DNA of 64,000 nt from Halalkalibacter suaedae (GCF_017939705.1 NZ_JAGKSQ010000001.1:558001-622000); one strand, 5' to 3'; shown: positions 15,714-25,223, numbered from the stretch's first letter. The notes: generated by a model from the sequence alone, not told the origin. Made by a program: numbers and translations.

Positions 15714-16430
15714 TTACCTTGCAACCGTTAATGAAGCCACTTTCTCTACCCCTGCTTCACGTAACGTTCTTGCCGCTTGCCTGATAGTTGTACCTGTAGT
15801 ATATATATCGTCAATTAATAAAATTTTTTCAGCTTTAATCAGATTTAACTTGTCAGCATTTAAAGTAAACGGATTGACATTGACCTGGCGAAGCCGTTCC
15901 TTTCTATTTTTCTTGCTTTGCTTTTCGCCTGATGTTCTAGAGAGTATTGGATGGTCTACGGCCCAGCCCTCCATCATTAAAGCGGATTGATTAAAGCCTC
16001 TTGTCAGCAGCCGTTCCTCACTTAGTGGAATCGCAACAGGTAAATACCCCATAAATTCCTGATTATAGACTGATGCCAGTTTTTCACTGAAAAAGATCGC
16101 TGCCGCGGCATCGCCTCGAAACTTAAAGGTTGTTAACCACTCTTTTAGAAACGAATTGTACTCATACAGAGACCGATTCCGCTCAAGTAAGCCATTTGTG
16201 TCAGCTCGCGACTCCCAGCGTAGACAATCTAGACATCGGTCCTCTTTCTTATAGTCCTCATGAACATCAATCAAAGAACGTGAACAAAGAACACAGCAAT
16301 CCGTTCTTATAAGTGGTGAAAGCTTAGCCTCACATTGACCACATATTCGTTCAGGATTTTTCAGCAAAAGGATTTTGCTCCAGCTAGGTGCTTCAAAAAA
16401 AGACTCATGACATACTAAACAGCGACTCAT
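15714..16430 (-). CDS. comFC: ComFC-type phosphoribosyltransferase-fold competence protein
   Basis: The 238-residue protein opens with zinc-binding pairs (CLVCHESF, CGQCEAKL, CCVLCSRS, CLDCLRW) and ends with the phosphoribosyl-pyrophosphate loop ILLIDDIYTTGTTIRQA. ComFC/ComF acts with ComFA in the uptake of single-stranded DNA during transformation; its biochemical activity is not established. It overlaps comFA by 4 bp. There is no comFB between them, unlike in B. subtilis. Confidence 0.93.
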   Translation of the reverse strand: MSRCLVCHESFFEAPSWSKILLLKNPERICGQCEAKLSPLIRTDCCVLCSRSLIDVHEDYKKEDRCLDCLRWESRADTNGLLERNRSLYEYNSFLKEWLTTFKFRGDAAAAIFFSEKLASVYNQEFMGYLPVAIPLSEERLLTRGFNQSALMMEGWAVDHPILSRTSGEKQSKKNRKERLRQVNVNPFTLNADKLNLIKAEKILLIDDIYTTGTTIRQAARTLREAGVEKVASLTVAR

Positions 16431-17776
16431 TTAAACCCAGCCTCTTTATTCATGTTTTCAATTTGCTGTTTCGCCTTCATCATCGCTTTCGTTTTTCCAT
16501 TATGAAAAAAGCATATATCTCCTTGAGGATAATCAGGGTGTCGGCCAACGCGACCGGAAATTTGAACAAGAGCCGCTTCTGTAAAGACATCATTTTCTGA
16601 TCCAAGTACAGCCACTTGAACATTCGTAAATGTGACCCCTCTTTCTAGAATGGTTGTTGTTAAGAGAAGAGGAATTTGTTGATTACGGAACTGTGTGATC
16701 TTCTCATGCCGCTCCGGATCCTCGGCATGGACGGTTTGATGGGAGAAGCTTTCGTTGTGTAAAAAGGCTGATGTTAGCTGAAGGGTATTAATTGATGGTA
16801 TGAATAGGAGGAGAGGTTTATTTTGTGCCAGGTTTTCGGCTAGCCATTTGTTTAAGCCATTTGGCCATTTGTTATTGGTTACTTTCTTGAACCAATTTCC
16901 AGTCCATTGGAACCTGGGAACAGGGAGTGGGTGATTGTGAAAGCGTCTGGGGATTTTAATTGTTTCAATGTCGGATGATTGAAGTAAGGTGTGATCTGGG
17001 GTTGCACTTAAGTAAATCAAAGCAGAAAGTTGTTTTTGGGCTTGTTCGACCGCATACTGCAAGCTTTGATCAAACGAAAAAGGAAAGGCATCAACCTCAT
17101 CGACGATCACGACATCAAATGCTCTGTAAAATCGCATCACCTGATGGGTTGTTGCAATGACAAGCTGGGCATCTGGAGCTCTGTCTTTGCTGCCACCGTA
17201 GAGTGCTGACATTTTAATCAAGGGAAAGCTTTTCTTGAGTCTTGGATAAAGCTCTTTGACAACATCTGTCCGCGGTGTTGCAAGAAGCACTCGATGGCCA
17301 TGAAGAAAAGCTTCAGCAAGTCCTTCAAATAGCACCTCTGTTTTTCCAGCTCCACAAACGGCCCACACTAGCATTGATTTCTGATTGATCACTGCCTGCC
17401 TCACTTGCTTTGAAGCATGTCGCTGGCCTGACGAAAGCTCACCTTCCCAAGTGAGTGCTGCTTCAACTTTCGGAAATGGGAGTTGGGGCCCTGTCCAGCG
17501 ATAGAGCATTTGACAACTGCTTATTTTTCCAAGAGTGAGACAATGTCGACAATACATACATTTGCTGCTTTGGCATTTTGCACAAGGATGAGACCCGAGT
17601 AAGGATTTATCTTTATTTCCACAACGGCGGCATAAGATCTTGCCGTTTTTGTTAATAAGACCTGTTTCTAGCATGAGCGTTTGATTTTCAATAAGTGGCT
17701 GTAGTTCATGCTTAGGAAAGGGAATTTCTGTACGAAGCAATCGTTTGCCAAGCATAAAAAGTTGAATTAACTCCAC
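16427..17776 (-). CDS. comFA: ComFA, DEAD-box-like ATPase for DNA uptake
   Basis: The 449-residue protein has an N-terminal four-cysteine zinc cluster (CRRCGN, CAKCQSSKCMYCRHC), a Walker A-type AVCGAGKTEVL, the Asp-Glu box DEVDAFPF and C-terminal helicase motifs (TTTILERGVTF, QISGRVGRHPDY). ComFA drives transforming DNA through the ComEC channel from the cytoplasmic face. The GTG at 17776 is favoured because AAAGGATG lies seven bases upstream; an in-frame extension to 17830 would enter the degV terminator. Confidence 0.94.
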   Translation of the reverse strand: MELIQLFMLGKRLLRTEIPFPKHELQPLIENQTLMLETGLINKNGKILCRRCGNKDKSLLGSHPCAKCQSSKCMYCRHCLTLGKISSCQMLYRWTGPQLPFPKVEAALTWEGELSSGQRHASKQVRQAVINQKSMLVWAVCGAGKTEVLFEGLAEAFLHGHRVLLATPRTDVVKELYPRLKKSFPLIKMSALYGGSKDRAPDAQLVIATTHQVMRFYRAFDVVIVDEVDAFPFSFDQSLQYAVEQAQKQLSALIYLSATPDHTLLQSSDIETIKIPRRFHNHPLPVPRFQWTGNWFKKVTNNKWPNGLNKWLAENLAQNKPLLLFIPSINTLQLTSAFLHNESFSHQTVHAEDPERHEKITQFRNQQIPLLLTTTILERGVTFTNVQVAVLGSENDVFTEAALVQISGRVGRHPDYPQGDICFFHNGKTKAMMKAKQQIENMNKEAGFK

Positions 17777-17804
17777 GTGAACACATCCTTTTTTCCATAA
17801 TAAA

Positions 17805-17835
17805 AGAGCATAACAGAAAAAGTCTGTCATGCTCT
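17805..17835 (-). terminator. Terminator of degV
   Basis: AGAGCATAACAG (17805-17816) pairs with CTGTCATGCTCT (17824-17835) with one mismatch; TTTTATT follows on the minus strand. Confidence 0.82.
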
Positions 17836-17846
17836 AGGATGATAGA

Positions 17847-18701
17847 TTATAATTGCTTGTTCCATGAAACACCAAGACTACCCGCACCTAAGTGGGTGCC
17901 AATAACTGGTCCGAAATAACTAATTGAAACGGTGACATTGCTAAATGAATCTCTGATAGATTTAGCAAGATCCTCTGCTCCATCAGGTCGATTAGCATGA
18001 ATGACCGTGACTGAGAGTGGTTCACCTTTGTTGACATCTTCCTCTAACAGTTGCTTAATTCGAGCAAGAGCTTTCTTCTCTGTCCTTACTTTTTCAAACG
18101 GAACAATTTGTCCTTCTTCAAAGTGAAGAATCGGTTTAATCTTTAATAAATTACCAACAATCAGTTGAGCAGCTGATAGACGTCCACCTCTGTGCAAATG
18201 ATTAAGATCATCAACCATAAAATAAGCACGCGACGTTTCCTGTAATGCTCGTAGCTCACTATAGATTTCTTCTGCACTCATTCCTTCATTCGCCATTTTA
18301 GCAGCAGCTAATACAAAGTAACCTTGAGGAGCACAGCTAATTTCAGAATCAAAACCAATTAGTTCAATCCCATCAACCATCTCTCCAGCGGCTAATGCCG
18401 ATTGAAACGTCCCACTAATTTTACTAGATAAATGAATGGCAATCACTTGCTTAATGCCATCCTTGACCAACTGTTCAAACAAAGCAACAAACTGCCCAAT
18501 CGCCGGTTGTGACGTAGTAGGCAAATCTTCAATCTCCAAAATCTTATCGTAAAATTCCTCGGTTGTTAAATCTGTCTCCTCTTGAAACGACTCATTCCCA
18601 AACACGACATTTAAAGGAACCATGTGAATGCCTAAATCCCGACGAACATCTTCACTCAAATAGGCTGTACTATCTGTTACAACAGCAACTGTTCTCTCCA
18701 T
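17847..18701 (-). CDS. degV: DegV-family fatty-acid-binding protein
   Basis: The 284-residue protein has the DegV signatures VVTDSTAYLSEDVRRDLGIH, TTSQPAIGQF, IAIHLSSKISGTFQSA, LHRGGRLS and the C-terminal YFGPVIGTHLGAGSLGVSW. The family binds a single fatty acid between two domains and can hand it to a kinase (FakB role). No fakA-like gene is in view. It lies between degU and comFA as in B. subtilis (yviA). GTGAGGAGC precedes the ATG. Confidence 0.93.
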   Translation of the reverse strand: MERTVAVVTDSTAYLSEDVRRDLGIHMVPLNVVFGNESFQEETDLTTEEFYDKILEIEDLPTTSQPAIGQFVALFEQLVKDGIKQVIAIHLSSKISGTFQSALAAGEMVDGIELIGFDSEISCAPQGYFVLAAAKMANEGMSAEEIYSELRALQETSRAYFMVDDLNHLHRGGRLSAAQLIVGNLLKIKPILHFEEGQIVPFEKVRTEKKALARIKQLLEEDVNKGEPLSVTVIHANRPDGAEDLAKSIRDSFSNVTVSISYFGPVIGTHLGAGSLGVSWNKQL

Positions 18702-18781
18702 AATAGCTCCTCACTTTTCTATTCCCAATACAAATTTTAACATACATTACTACTCTACAACTAAATACCCCTGCTTTCAAC

Positions 18782-18973
18782 TAGAACCTTTCAGCTCGAC
18801 ACGAGTTTTAAAACAGGAGAAGCGTACCTCCTACCACATCTCATCTCAACCGAAGAAAGTTGACCGAGGCGAGCCTAGAGGTTCTTGCCCCACCTCCATC
18901 ACACCACTCTCACCCTTTGTTAATGATTCAATCAAGAAAGACAAATGTCTTTCCCCCTCTCCTCAACAAAGGG
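18782..18973. repeat. Cluster of inverted repeats in the degV-degU gap
   Basis: Several paired arms occur together: AGAACCT (18783-18789) with AGGTTCT (18879-18885), an AGGAG/CTCCT pair around 18812-18829, CCCTTTGTT (18913-18921) with AACAAAGGG (18965-18973), and inside the last pair the 18-bp near-palindrome GAAAGACAAATGTCTTTC (18936-18953). Coding potential is poor in all frames. The region may be a decayed mobile or structured element; I cannot name it. Confidence 0.45.
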
Positions 18974-19070
18974 AGCCGAAACAGCAATGCACGGTTGAAG
19001 TATACATACAGAGAGGTGCACCAACTAAGGATCAAATTATTGGGGAAACCTATAGCAAGTGCAATTCATA

Positions 19071-19247
19071 CGGACATTGAGTCCCTTATTTGCCTAAAAT
19101 ACCTCATATCTTCATATTAACGGACATTTGATCCGTTATTTCATATAAAAGTATAAAATTTTGAAGCCTCGGCATTAAATAAAGGACTAAATGTCCGTTA
19201 CCACTTCATTTTTCACTTTTTCGATGAATTAGCGGAACAAATGTCCG
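19071..19247. repeat. Four-box interspersed repeat, copy 1
   Basis: Two direct boxes, CGGACATTGAGTCCC (19071) and CGGACATTTGATCCG (19121), and two inverted boxes, GGACTAAATGTCCG (19184) and CGGAACAAATGTCCG (19233). Box starts are 50, 63 and 49 bp apart. A second copy with the same order and spacing is at 22140-22317; sequence between boxes is partly conserved (for example TTATTTCATATAAA). Confidence 0.8.
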
Positions 19248-19341
19248 TAAAATAACCTTCACCTTGAAATTGGCAGAACGAGTCCAACCTTAATCTCTAG
19301 CATTAACTAACTTTCATTGTTATAGCTCCTTAGCAAAAAAA

Positions 19342-19365
19342 GATGACCTCCTCCCAGAGATCATC
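19342..19365 (-). terminator. Terminator of degS-degU
   Basis: GATGACCTC (19342-19350) and GAGATCATC (19357-19365) pair fully on the minus-strand RNA with one G-U pair; seven T residues follow. Confidence 0.85.
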
Positions 19366-19372
19366 CAATCAG

Positions 19373-20080
19373 CTATCTAACAATGACATAACCTTTTTTA
19401 ATCGCTTCAACAACCGCCTGCGTTCGGTCATTCACACTCATCTTTTGAAGAATATTACTAACGTGGTTTTTAACCGTTTTCTCACTGATATACAGCGATT
19501 CACCAATTGCACGGTTGCTTTGTCCGTCGGTCATTAGCTGCAAGACTTCACATTCACGACGAGTCAACATATGTAATGGCTTACGATATTCGACTTCTCT
19601 GTATCCGATTGAATCCTCGTGCTGCTCATCTTCTCCTGCAAGACGGCGGTAGTCATTTATTAAATTACGTGTTACCTTCGGATGAATGTAAGCTCCTCCA
19701 GCAGCAACGACTTTCACTGCTTCAATTAATGCAGCAGCATCCATCTCTTTAAGCAGATAGCCTAAAGCACCTGTTTTCAATACATGATTAACATAGGATT
19801 CATCATCATGAATGGATAGGATTAATACTTTTACATCTGGGAATCGCTCGATTAACTCTCTTGTCGCGTCAACGCCGTTCATGTGAGGCATATTAATATC
19901 CATCAAAATCACGTCAGGCTGATACGTCTCAACTAGATCCATAGCTTGTGATCCGTCATTGCCGTCAGCAACAATATCAAATTCTTCTTCCATTGCAAGA
20001 ATTCGTTTAACTCCTTCACGGAATAATTGATGGTCATCGATGATCACTATTTTTATTTTTTTCTTTTCGATTTGGATCAT
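19373..20080 (-). CDS. degU: Two-component response regulator DegU
   Basis: The 235-residue protein has a receiver domain ([19 protein letters not shown], phosphoacceptor Asp61 in [10 protein letters not shown], and [12 protein letters not shown]) and a LuxR-type helix-turn-helix ([20 protein letters not shown] then [17 protein letters not shown]). DegU controls degradative enzymes, competence and motility; secreted proteases such as those in this window are typical targets in B. subtilis. It follows degS by about 50 bp and shares its operon. Confidence 0.97.
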   Translation of the reverse strand: MIQIEKKKIKIVIIDDHQLFREGVKRILAMEEEFDIVADGNDGSQAMDLVETYQPDVILMDINMPHMNGVDATRELIERFPDVKVLILSIHDDESYVNHVLKTGALGYLLKEMDAAALIEAVKVVAAGGAYIHPKVTRNLINDYRRLAGEDEQHEDSIGYREVEYRKPLHMLTRRECEVLQLMTDGQSNRAIGESLYISEKTVKNHVSNILQKMSVNDRTQAVVEAIKKGYVIVR

Positions 20081-20129
20081 TAAGATCTCACCTCTCTGCT
20101 AAACAATAATAGTTTTATAGATTAATGCA

Positions 20130-21257
20130 TTACTTTTCATTTAATGGTATTCCAATGATGACCAATGTCCCTTGATTTGGTTTTGATTGGATATTCATTT
20201 CTCCTTTAATCATGTTGATTCGCTCACGCATACCAATTAAGCCAAATGATCCTGCCTTTTTGACCTTTGGATTGAAGCCTTTGCCATTGTCTTTAATTAT
20301 CATTATAACCTTAGTCGGTTTAATTTCAATTTTCACTTGGATTTCAGTAGGTTGGCCGTGCTTATAGGCATTTTGAACTGCTTCCTGGACAAGACGGAAT
20401 GAAGCAATCTCTAGTTGTTGAGGCAGCCTTTGGGCTCGTCCAACATGAGTAAACTCAACAATGACACCATTATGGTCTTCAAAGGTCTTCAAATATTTTG
20501 CGAGAGTTGGGATTAATCCAAGATCATCTAACGCCATTGGTCGTAAATCATATATGATCCTTCTTACTTCTGCAAGGGAGGATTTTACCATTTTTCGTAG
20601 GTCTCGAATTTCATTCAGCGCTTCTTCGATTCCCTTTTCGCGATAAATTCGTTCTATTAGATCAGACCGCAAAAGAACATTTGCCATCATTTGAGCAGGT
20701 CCATCATGTATTTCTCTAGATAACTTCTTTCTTTCAGCTTCTTGGGCCTCGATAATCTGTAATCCAAATGCCTGCTTTTCCTTGGCATCCTCAATCACAT
20801 CACCAATCACCTTCAAATCACTAGCTAAAAAATTATAGACAACTGACATTTGGCTTGCGAGCTGCTCAGCTCTCTCAACAGTATCCTTCAGATTCCCTAA
20901 ACGTCGTTCAATCTGATCACGACGTTCTCTGAGCTGCAGTTCTTCCTGTTCAAGAACAGCCAATTTCACTTGAAAGTCATTTGCCTGCTCATAGGCCGCT
21001 CGCACTTCATCATTCGAATATTTAGCAAAATCTCTACTTACCTCTAGTAAACGAGTACGTGCCATTCGGGAGTGGAGTCGCATACGGTCAGACTGATCGA
21101 TCACCGAACCAACCTTTATCCTGACTTCTATTAATTCTCTTTCAAGTGCAGATAGTTCCTGCCTAGATTGCTCGCCAATTTGAAATATTTGTTCACGACT
21201 TGCATCAACGGTTTCCAATGTTTTATCTAAAATCAAATCGAGGGACTTTTCATTCAT
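20130..21257 (-). CDS. degS: Cytoplasmic sensor histidine kinase DegS
   Basis: The 375-residue protein has no membrane segment. An N-terminal coiled-coil sensor region (about 25-165) leads to the HisKA_3 box REIHDGPAQMMANVL with His184, then HATPase motifs (RLVQEAVQNAYKHG, IIKDNGKGF, FGLIGMRERI). The ATG at 21257 gives MNEKSLDLILDKTLETVD, which aligns with the known DegS start; an upstream in-frame TTG at 21293 is less likely. DegS phosphorylates DegU. Confidence 0.96.
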   Translation of the reverse strand: MNEKSLDLILDKTLETVDASREQIFQIGEQSRQELSALERELIEVRIKVGSVIDQSDRMRLHSRMARTRLLEVSRDFAKYSNDEVRAAYEQANDFQVKLAVLEQEELQLRERRDQIERRLGNLKDTVERAEQLASQMSVVYNFLASDLKVIGDVIEDAKEKQAFGLQIIEAQEAERKKLSREIHDGPAQMMANVLLRSDLIERIYREKGIEEALNEIRDLRKMVKSSLAEVRRIIYDLRPMALDDLGLIPTLAKYLKTFEDHNGVIVEFTHVGRAQRLPQQLEIASFRLVQEAVQNAYKHGQPTEIQVKIEIKPTKVIMIIKDNGKGFNPKVKKAGSFGLIGMRERINMIKGEMNIQSKPNQGTLVIIGIPLNEK

Positions 21258-21467
21258 AAGCTCATCAACCTCTTTCTCAGGAGCAGCCTCCAAGGCATTG
21301 CCACATACTAAACATTTCGTTATCCTTATATTACATCATTTTCAGATGAATAGGCAGGATAATTCTATTATATCTAGTCCGATGAGCTTCATACATACTG
21401 TACCAGAATAACATTACATTTAGATGACGTATTTTTGTAAAAATCTCTAAAAGCGAGGGGAAATACT

Positions 21468-22100
21468 GTGTTAGCTTCATATCAAACCGTAAAAGAATCT
21501 GGCTCTCATGAAATTATTATTCAGAAATCACGATTTATCGCACACTTTAACCGAGTACAAACAGAAGAAGAGGCTCAAAGCTATATTGAAAGAATTAAAA
21601 AAGAACATTGGAATGCGAATCATAACTGTTCCGCCTACTTAATCGGCGAACGCGATGAAATCCAAAAAGCGAATGACGACGGGGAGCCAAGTGGAACGGC
21701 AGGTGTGCCGATGCTGGAGGTATTAAAGAAACGCCAGCTAAAGGATACTGTCGTTGTTGTAACAAGGTATTTCGGCGGAATTAAATTAGGTGCTGGTGGC
21801 TTGATTCGTGCATACGGTGGCTCGGTTAGCGAGGGGCTTAACGCCATTGGTGTTGTCGAACGTTCATTAATGAACATAGTCCACACCGAAATTGATTATC
21901 ATTGGCTCGGAAAAGTTGAACACGCTCTACGTGAATCGAGCTATCGTATGAAAGGAACCGACTATGTTGAAAAAGTTGATGTCCAAACCTATGTCCCAGT
22001 TGGAGAAGTCGACACCTTTATTGAATGGATGACTAATTTAACGAATGGCCAGGCAGAGGTAAGAATTGGTGATGAGGCTTATTTAGAAACAGATATTTAA
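21468..22100 (+). CDS. yvyE: YigZ/IMPACT-family protein (YvyE)
   Basis: The 210-residue protein carries SHEIIIQKSRFIAHF, AYLIGERDEIQKANDDGEPS, GTAGVPMLEVL and TRYFGGIKLGAGGLIRAYGG, the IMPACT N-terminal domain, plus a DUF1949-type C-terminus. The family is related to elongation-factor folds and a role in translation stress is proposed; B. subtilis has yvyE in the same divergent position next to degS. It starts with GTG behind GCGAGGGG. Confidence 0.92.
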   Translation: MLASYQTVKESGSHEIIIQKSRFIAHFNRVQTEEEAQSYIERIKKEHWNANHNCSAYLIGERDEIQKANDDGEPSGTAGVPMLEVLKKRQLKDTVVVVTRYFGGIKLGAGGLIRAYGGSVSEGLNAIGVVERSLMNIVHTEIDYHWLGKVEHALRESSYRMKGTDYVEKVDVQTYVPVGEVDTFIEWMTNLTNGQAEVRIGDEAYLETDI

Positions 22101-22139
22101 AAAGCGTTGTTTTTCCTGATACGGTTTAAGAACTCTTTA

Positions 22140-22317
22140 CGGACATTAGATCCCTTAAATCTCATTAAATCTCCTTTTTAAAAGGATTAGGGACATATGA
22201 TCCGTTATTTCATATAAATCTTAAAAAAATGACAGCTAGGACACTAAATAAAGGATTAAATGTCCGTTACTACACGATTTATCGCTTTTTCCCACTATTT
22301 AGCGGAACAAATGTCCG
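22140..22317. repeat. Four-box interspersed repeat, copy 2
   Basis: Boxes CGGACATTAGATCCC (22140), GGGACATATGATCCG (22190), GGATTAAATGTCCG (22253) and CGGAACAAATGTCCG (22303) repeat the order, orientation and spacing (50, 63, 50 bp) of the copy at 19071-19247. Together the two copies flank degU-degS and yvyE. Confidence 0.8.
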
Positions 22318-22396
22318 CAACTAACCTTTAGGATCGTAAACTTGACCATTTACCTATAAAAAAACTGAATCATCATAGAATCTCTACCAACTAACA

Positions 22397-22438
22397 AAAA
22401 AAGAAGCATCACCTCTAAATGAGGGATGCTTCTTTTTT
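22397..22438. terminator. Bidirectional terminator between yvyE and oppA
   Basis: AAAAAAGAAGCATC (22397-22410) and its exact complement (22425-22438), with an inner CCTC/GAGG extension. A and T runs flank both sides. Confidence 0.9.
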
Positions 22439-22446
22439 ATATTCGA

Positions 22447-24273
22447 TTACTCAGCAATTGGAGTTTCTTGCGTTACAGCAATCTCATATAGGTACATATT
22501 AGTACCATCACCGATTGAGTAGTTGTGTACACGATTGTTTACAGGAACTACTGCTGCACGGTAAAGTGTTGGGAATGCAGGAATTTCATCAACCATAAGT
22601 TGTTGCCATTGGTTGTAAATGTCTTTACGGTAGTCAACGTCAAATGCTTCTTCAGAAACACCTTCAGCTAACAAGCGATCGTTTTCTTCACTAGCATAAC
22701 GAGTGTAGTTATAAGGAGCTGTACGTCCGTATAATCCAGTCGGATCAACATCGATACCTACACCCCATGCACCTTGATAAATATCAATTGCAGGATCATC
22801 TGCTTCAACACGATCATAGAACGTATTGAATTCTTGTAAACGACCATCTAATAATTGTACATTCAAGCCGACTTCTTTCCAAGCTTGGATGTAATATTGT
22901 GATAATGGCTCAGCAATATCGTCACCACTCATTGAAGCGAAGTTAATTACAAGTGGATTTCCGTCTTTATCTTCACGGATTCCATCGCCATCAACATCTT
23001 CATATCCAGCTTCATCAAGAAGTGCATTTGCAGCTTCTGGATCATATGCTACACCAGCGTTTGATGCATCATGGAATTCTGGATGAGATGGTGGAATTAA
23101 TGTTGTTGCGTTCCAACGTAGGCCATGGTAGAACTGCTCACCAACTGTTTGGTTATCAACTGCATGCCACATTGCTTTACGTAGGTTCACATCAGCCATT
23201 TTTGCTTCTGGATCAGGAATTACTTCACCAGCTTCAGCATCCCACTTACCAAGTTTGAAACCAATGTAAGTGTACGCACGATCAGTCATACCTAGGAATT
23301 CAACGTTTGACATGTCAGCATTATCAGGGAATTGGTTTACTGGGAATGAATCAACAGTATCAACATCACCTGATTTAAGTGCTTGAACAACAACGTTCGG
23401 GTTAATAACTTTTAAGACAACTTCATCTAGGTTTGGCTCACCGCGCCAGTAGTCTTCGTTCTTCGTGTAAACAACAGACTCACCAGGAACAATGCTATCT
23501 ACTTTAAACGGACCAAAACCGATTGGGTTCTGTCTTACTGCATCAGATGCAGACATTTCAGCAACTTCCATTTCACCAAAAATATGCTTAGCTAGCGGGT
23601 ATGTCCAAATTGAACCCGTAACTAGTGATGGTGATGAATTAATATAAGTAATTTCTAGTGTTTTTTCGTCAATTACTTTAATACCAGAAATAGAATCAGC
23701 TTCACCAGCGTGGTATGCTTCCATACCTTCGATGTTAGTGAAATCAGCACCATAACGAGGACCGTCATAGTCAGGGTGTCCAATCACTAAGTGAGCAAAC
23801 TCCCAATCTTCAGCCGTTACAGGCTGACCATCATGCCAATTTACATTATCTTTGATTGTAAATGTGAATGTACGGCCATCTTCAGCAACTTCATATGTTG
23901 CAGCACCATCTTGAGTGTACACATAGTTAGCATCCCAAGTTAGAAGTGCTTCATCAAACCAAGCAAGTACTTCTGCATCTGGACCACCAGAATAGAAGTT
24001 CCAGTTTAATGTCCCTTCAAAAGCCGTATCAGAAACTAGTCCATAAGTAAATGAACCACCTTCCATTGCTTCACCTTCATTTGTCTTGATTTGGCTAAAG
24101 TCGTCAATTGAATAAAGACCCTCTTTAGACGTATCTTCAGTTGTTTCATCAGTTGAATCCGCATCGTTGTTCTGTGCAGATTCTTCGTCTCCACCGCCAC
24201 AAGCAGCAAGTGTAAGCAATAGTACAAGCATAAGAGCAAGTAATGCTTTAGTAAACTTAGACTTTCCCATCAT
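22447..24273 (-). CDS. oppA: Oligopeptide ABC transporter substrate-binding lipoprotein (first Opp system)
   Basis: The roughly 608-residue family-5 solute-binding protein has a lipobox LAAC (Cys25) and an acidic linker, then motifs such as TFTIKDNVNWHDGQPVTAED and IGFGPFKV. It captures peptides outside the membrane for the permease encoded just upstream. It is the last gene of an oppD-oppF-oppB-oppC-oppA operon and is followed by a terminator. Start: ATG at 24273 (or the next codon, also ATG) after GGGAGGTC; a longer frame to 24342 lies within oppC. Peptide length preference cannot be read from sequence. Confidence 0.93.
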   Translation of the reverse strand: MMGKSKFTKALLALMLVLLLTLAACGGGDEESAQNNDADSTDETTEDTSKEGLYSIDDFSQIKTNEGEAMEGGSFTYGLVSDTAFEGTLNWNFYSGGPDAEVLAWFDEALLTWDANYVYTQDGAATYEVAEDGRTFTFTIKDNVNWHDGQPVTAEDWEFAHLVIGHPDYDGPRYGADFTNIEGMEAYHAGEADSISGIKVIDEKTLEITYINSSPSLVTGSIWTYPLAKHIFGEMEVAEMSASDAVRQNPIGFGPFKVDSIVPGESVVYTKNEDYWRGEPNLDEVVLKVINPNVVVQALKSGDVDTVDSFPVNQFPDNADMSNVEFLGMTDRAYTYIGFKLGKWDAEAGEVIPDPEAKMADVNLRKAMWHAVDNQTVGEQFYHGLRWNATTLIPPSHPEFHDASNAGVAYDPEAANALLDEAGYEDVDGDGIREDKDGNPLVINFASMSGDDIAEPLSQYYIQAWKEVGLNVQLLDGRLQEFNTFYDRVEADDPAIDIYQGAWGVGIDVDPTGLYGRTAPYNYTRYASEENDRLLAEGVSEEAFDVDYRKDIYNQWQQLMVDEIPAFPTLYRAAVVPVNNRVHNYSIGDGTNMYLYEIAVTQETPIAE

Positions 24274-24289
24274 GTTGACCTCCCTATTT

Positions 24290-25204
24290 TTATCCTCTTC
24301 TTTGTCTTGCGTCTGTCGCACGCTTAAGCGCTTGACCGACATTATTTATACTTAACATCAACACTAAAATTAGAATTGATGCAGGTACCCAAATCCACCA
24401 TCTGAACTCCAATGTTTGCGGATTAGTTGCATAACTAACTAATGTCCCCAAACTTGGTGTACTTTCAGGAAATCCAAACCCTAAAAAGGAAAGGCCGGAC
24501 TCTAAACCAATATTAGCTGCCAAATTTAACGTCATTGTTACAATAATGATCGAGCTTAAATTTGGCAGGACTTGCGTGAAAATAATCTTCGCATGTGAAG
24601 AACCAAGTGTGCGAGATGCATGCACATATTCAAGTTCCTTCTCCTGTAAGGCCTTCGATCGAATAAGCCTTGCGATTCCCATCCAGAGAAAGGCTGTCAT
24701 AATCATCGCAAATGAGAAAATTCCATATTTCGGTACGATTGCAACGAATACGATAACGATCATTAAGAATGGTAAGATCATGAAAAAGTCTACAATTCTC
24801 ATAAAGATATTATCAATAGTCCCACCAAAGTATCCTGAAATTACCCCAATTCCAATTCCAATAATCCCACTAAATAGTGTAACTAAAATACCAATACTTA
24901 ATGAGTTACGAGTACCAATAATTAGTTGTCCAAAAATATCACGACCACCATAATCAGTCCCAAGCCAAAATTCACTGGATGGTGCTTCATGGATTGAAAA
25001 TAGGTCAACCGAGACAATCTCAGCTTGATCTAGTAGGATCGAGACTCCATATACAAAAAGAACAATTAACGTTAAGAAGATTAATGATACAAAAGCTACC
25101 TTATCTCTAACAATTTCACGCATGACTATTTTCCAGCCAGATGGACTTTTTTGAAGATCTTCTGACTTTGATACTGTTGCCGTATTTGTGTTGTTTGTAC
25201 TCAT
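24290..25204 (-). CDS. oppC: Oligopeptide ABC permease, OppC-type
   Basis: The 304-residue integral membrane protein has an N-terminal segment before TM1, the extracytoplasmic LGTDYGGRDIFGQLI motif typical of OppC/DppC, and the cytoplasmic coupling loop around ASRTLGSSHAKIIFTQVLPN. About six membrane helices are evident. It pairs with the OppB-type permease 20 bp upstream and precedes oppA by 16 bp. Confidence 0.93.
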   Translation of the reverse strand: MSTNNTNTATVSKSEDLQKSPSGWKIVMREIVRDKVAFVSLIFLTLIVLFVYGVSILLDQAEIVSVDLFSIHEAPSSEFWLGTDYGGRDIFGQLIIGTRNSLSIGILVTLFSGIIGIGIGVISGYFGGTIDNIFMRIVDFFMILPFLMIVIVFVAIVPKYGIFSFAMIMTAFLWMGIARLIRSKALQEKELEYVHASRTLGSSHAKIIFTQVLPNLSSIIIVTMTLNLAANIGLESGLSFLGFGFPESTPSLGTLVSYATNPQTLEFRWWIWVPASILILVLMLSINNVGQALKRATDARQRRG

Positions 25205-25223
25205 CTCATCACCACCTCAATGT

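Noticed and set aside
18860-19120. 86-codon plus-strand frame in the degV-degU gap
   Set aside because: No ribosome site; it crosses the inverted-repeat cluster and the first box of the dispersed repeat, and its composition is not protein-like.
19071-22317. The two four-box repeats considered as a CRISPR array or composite transposon ends
   Set aside because: Boxes alternate orientation and spacers are fixed but few; both copies have the same orientation and no transposase lies between them.
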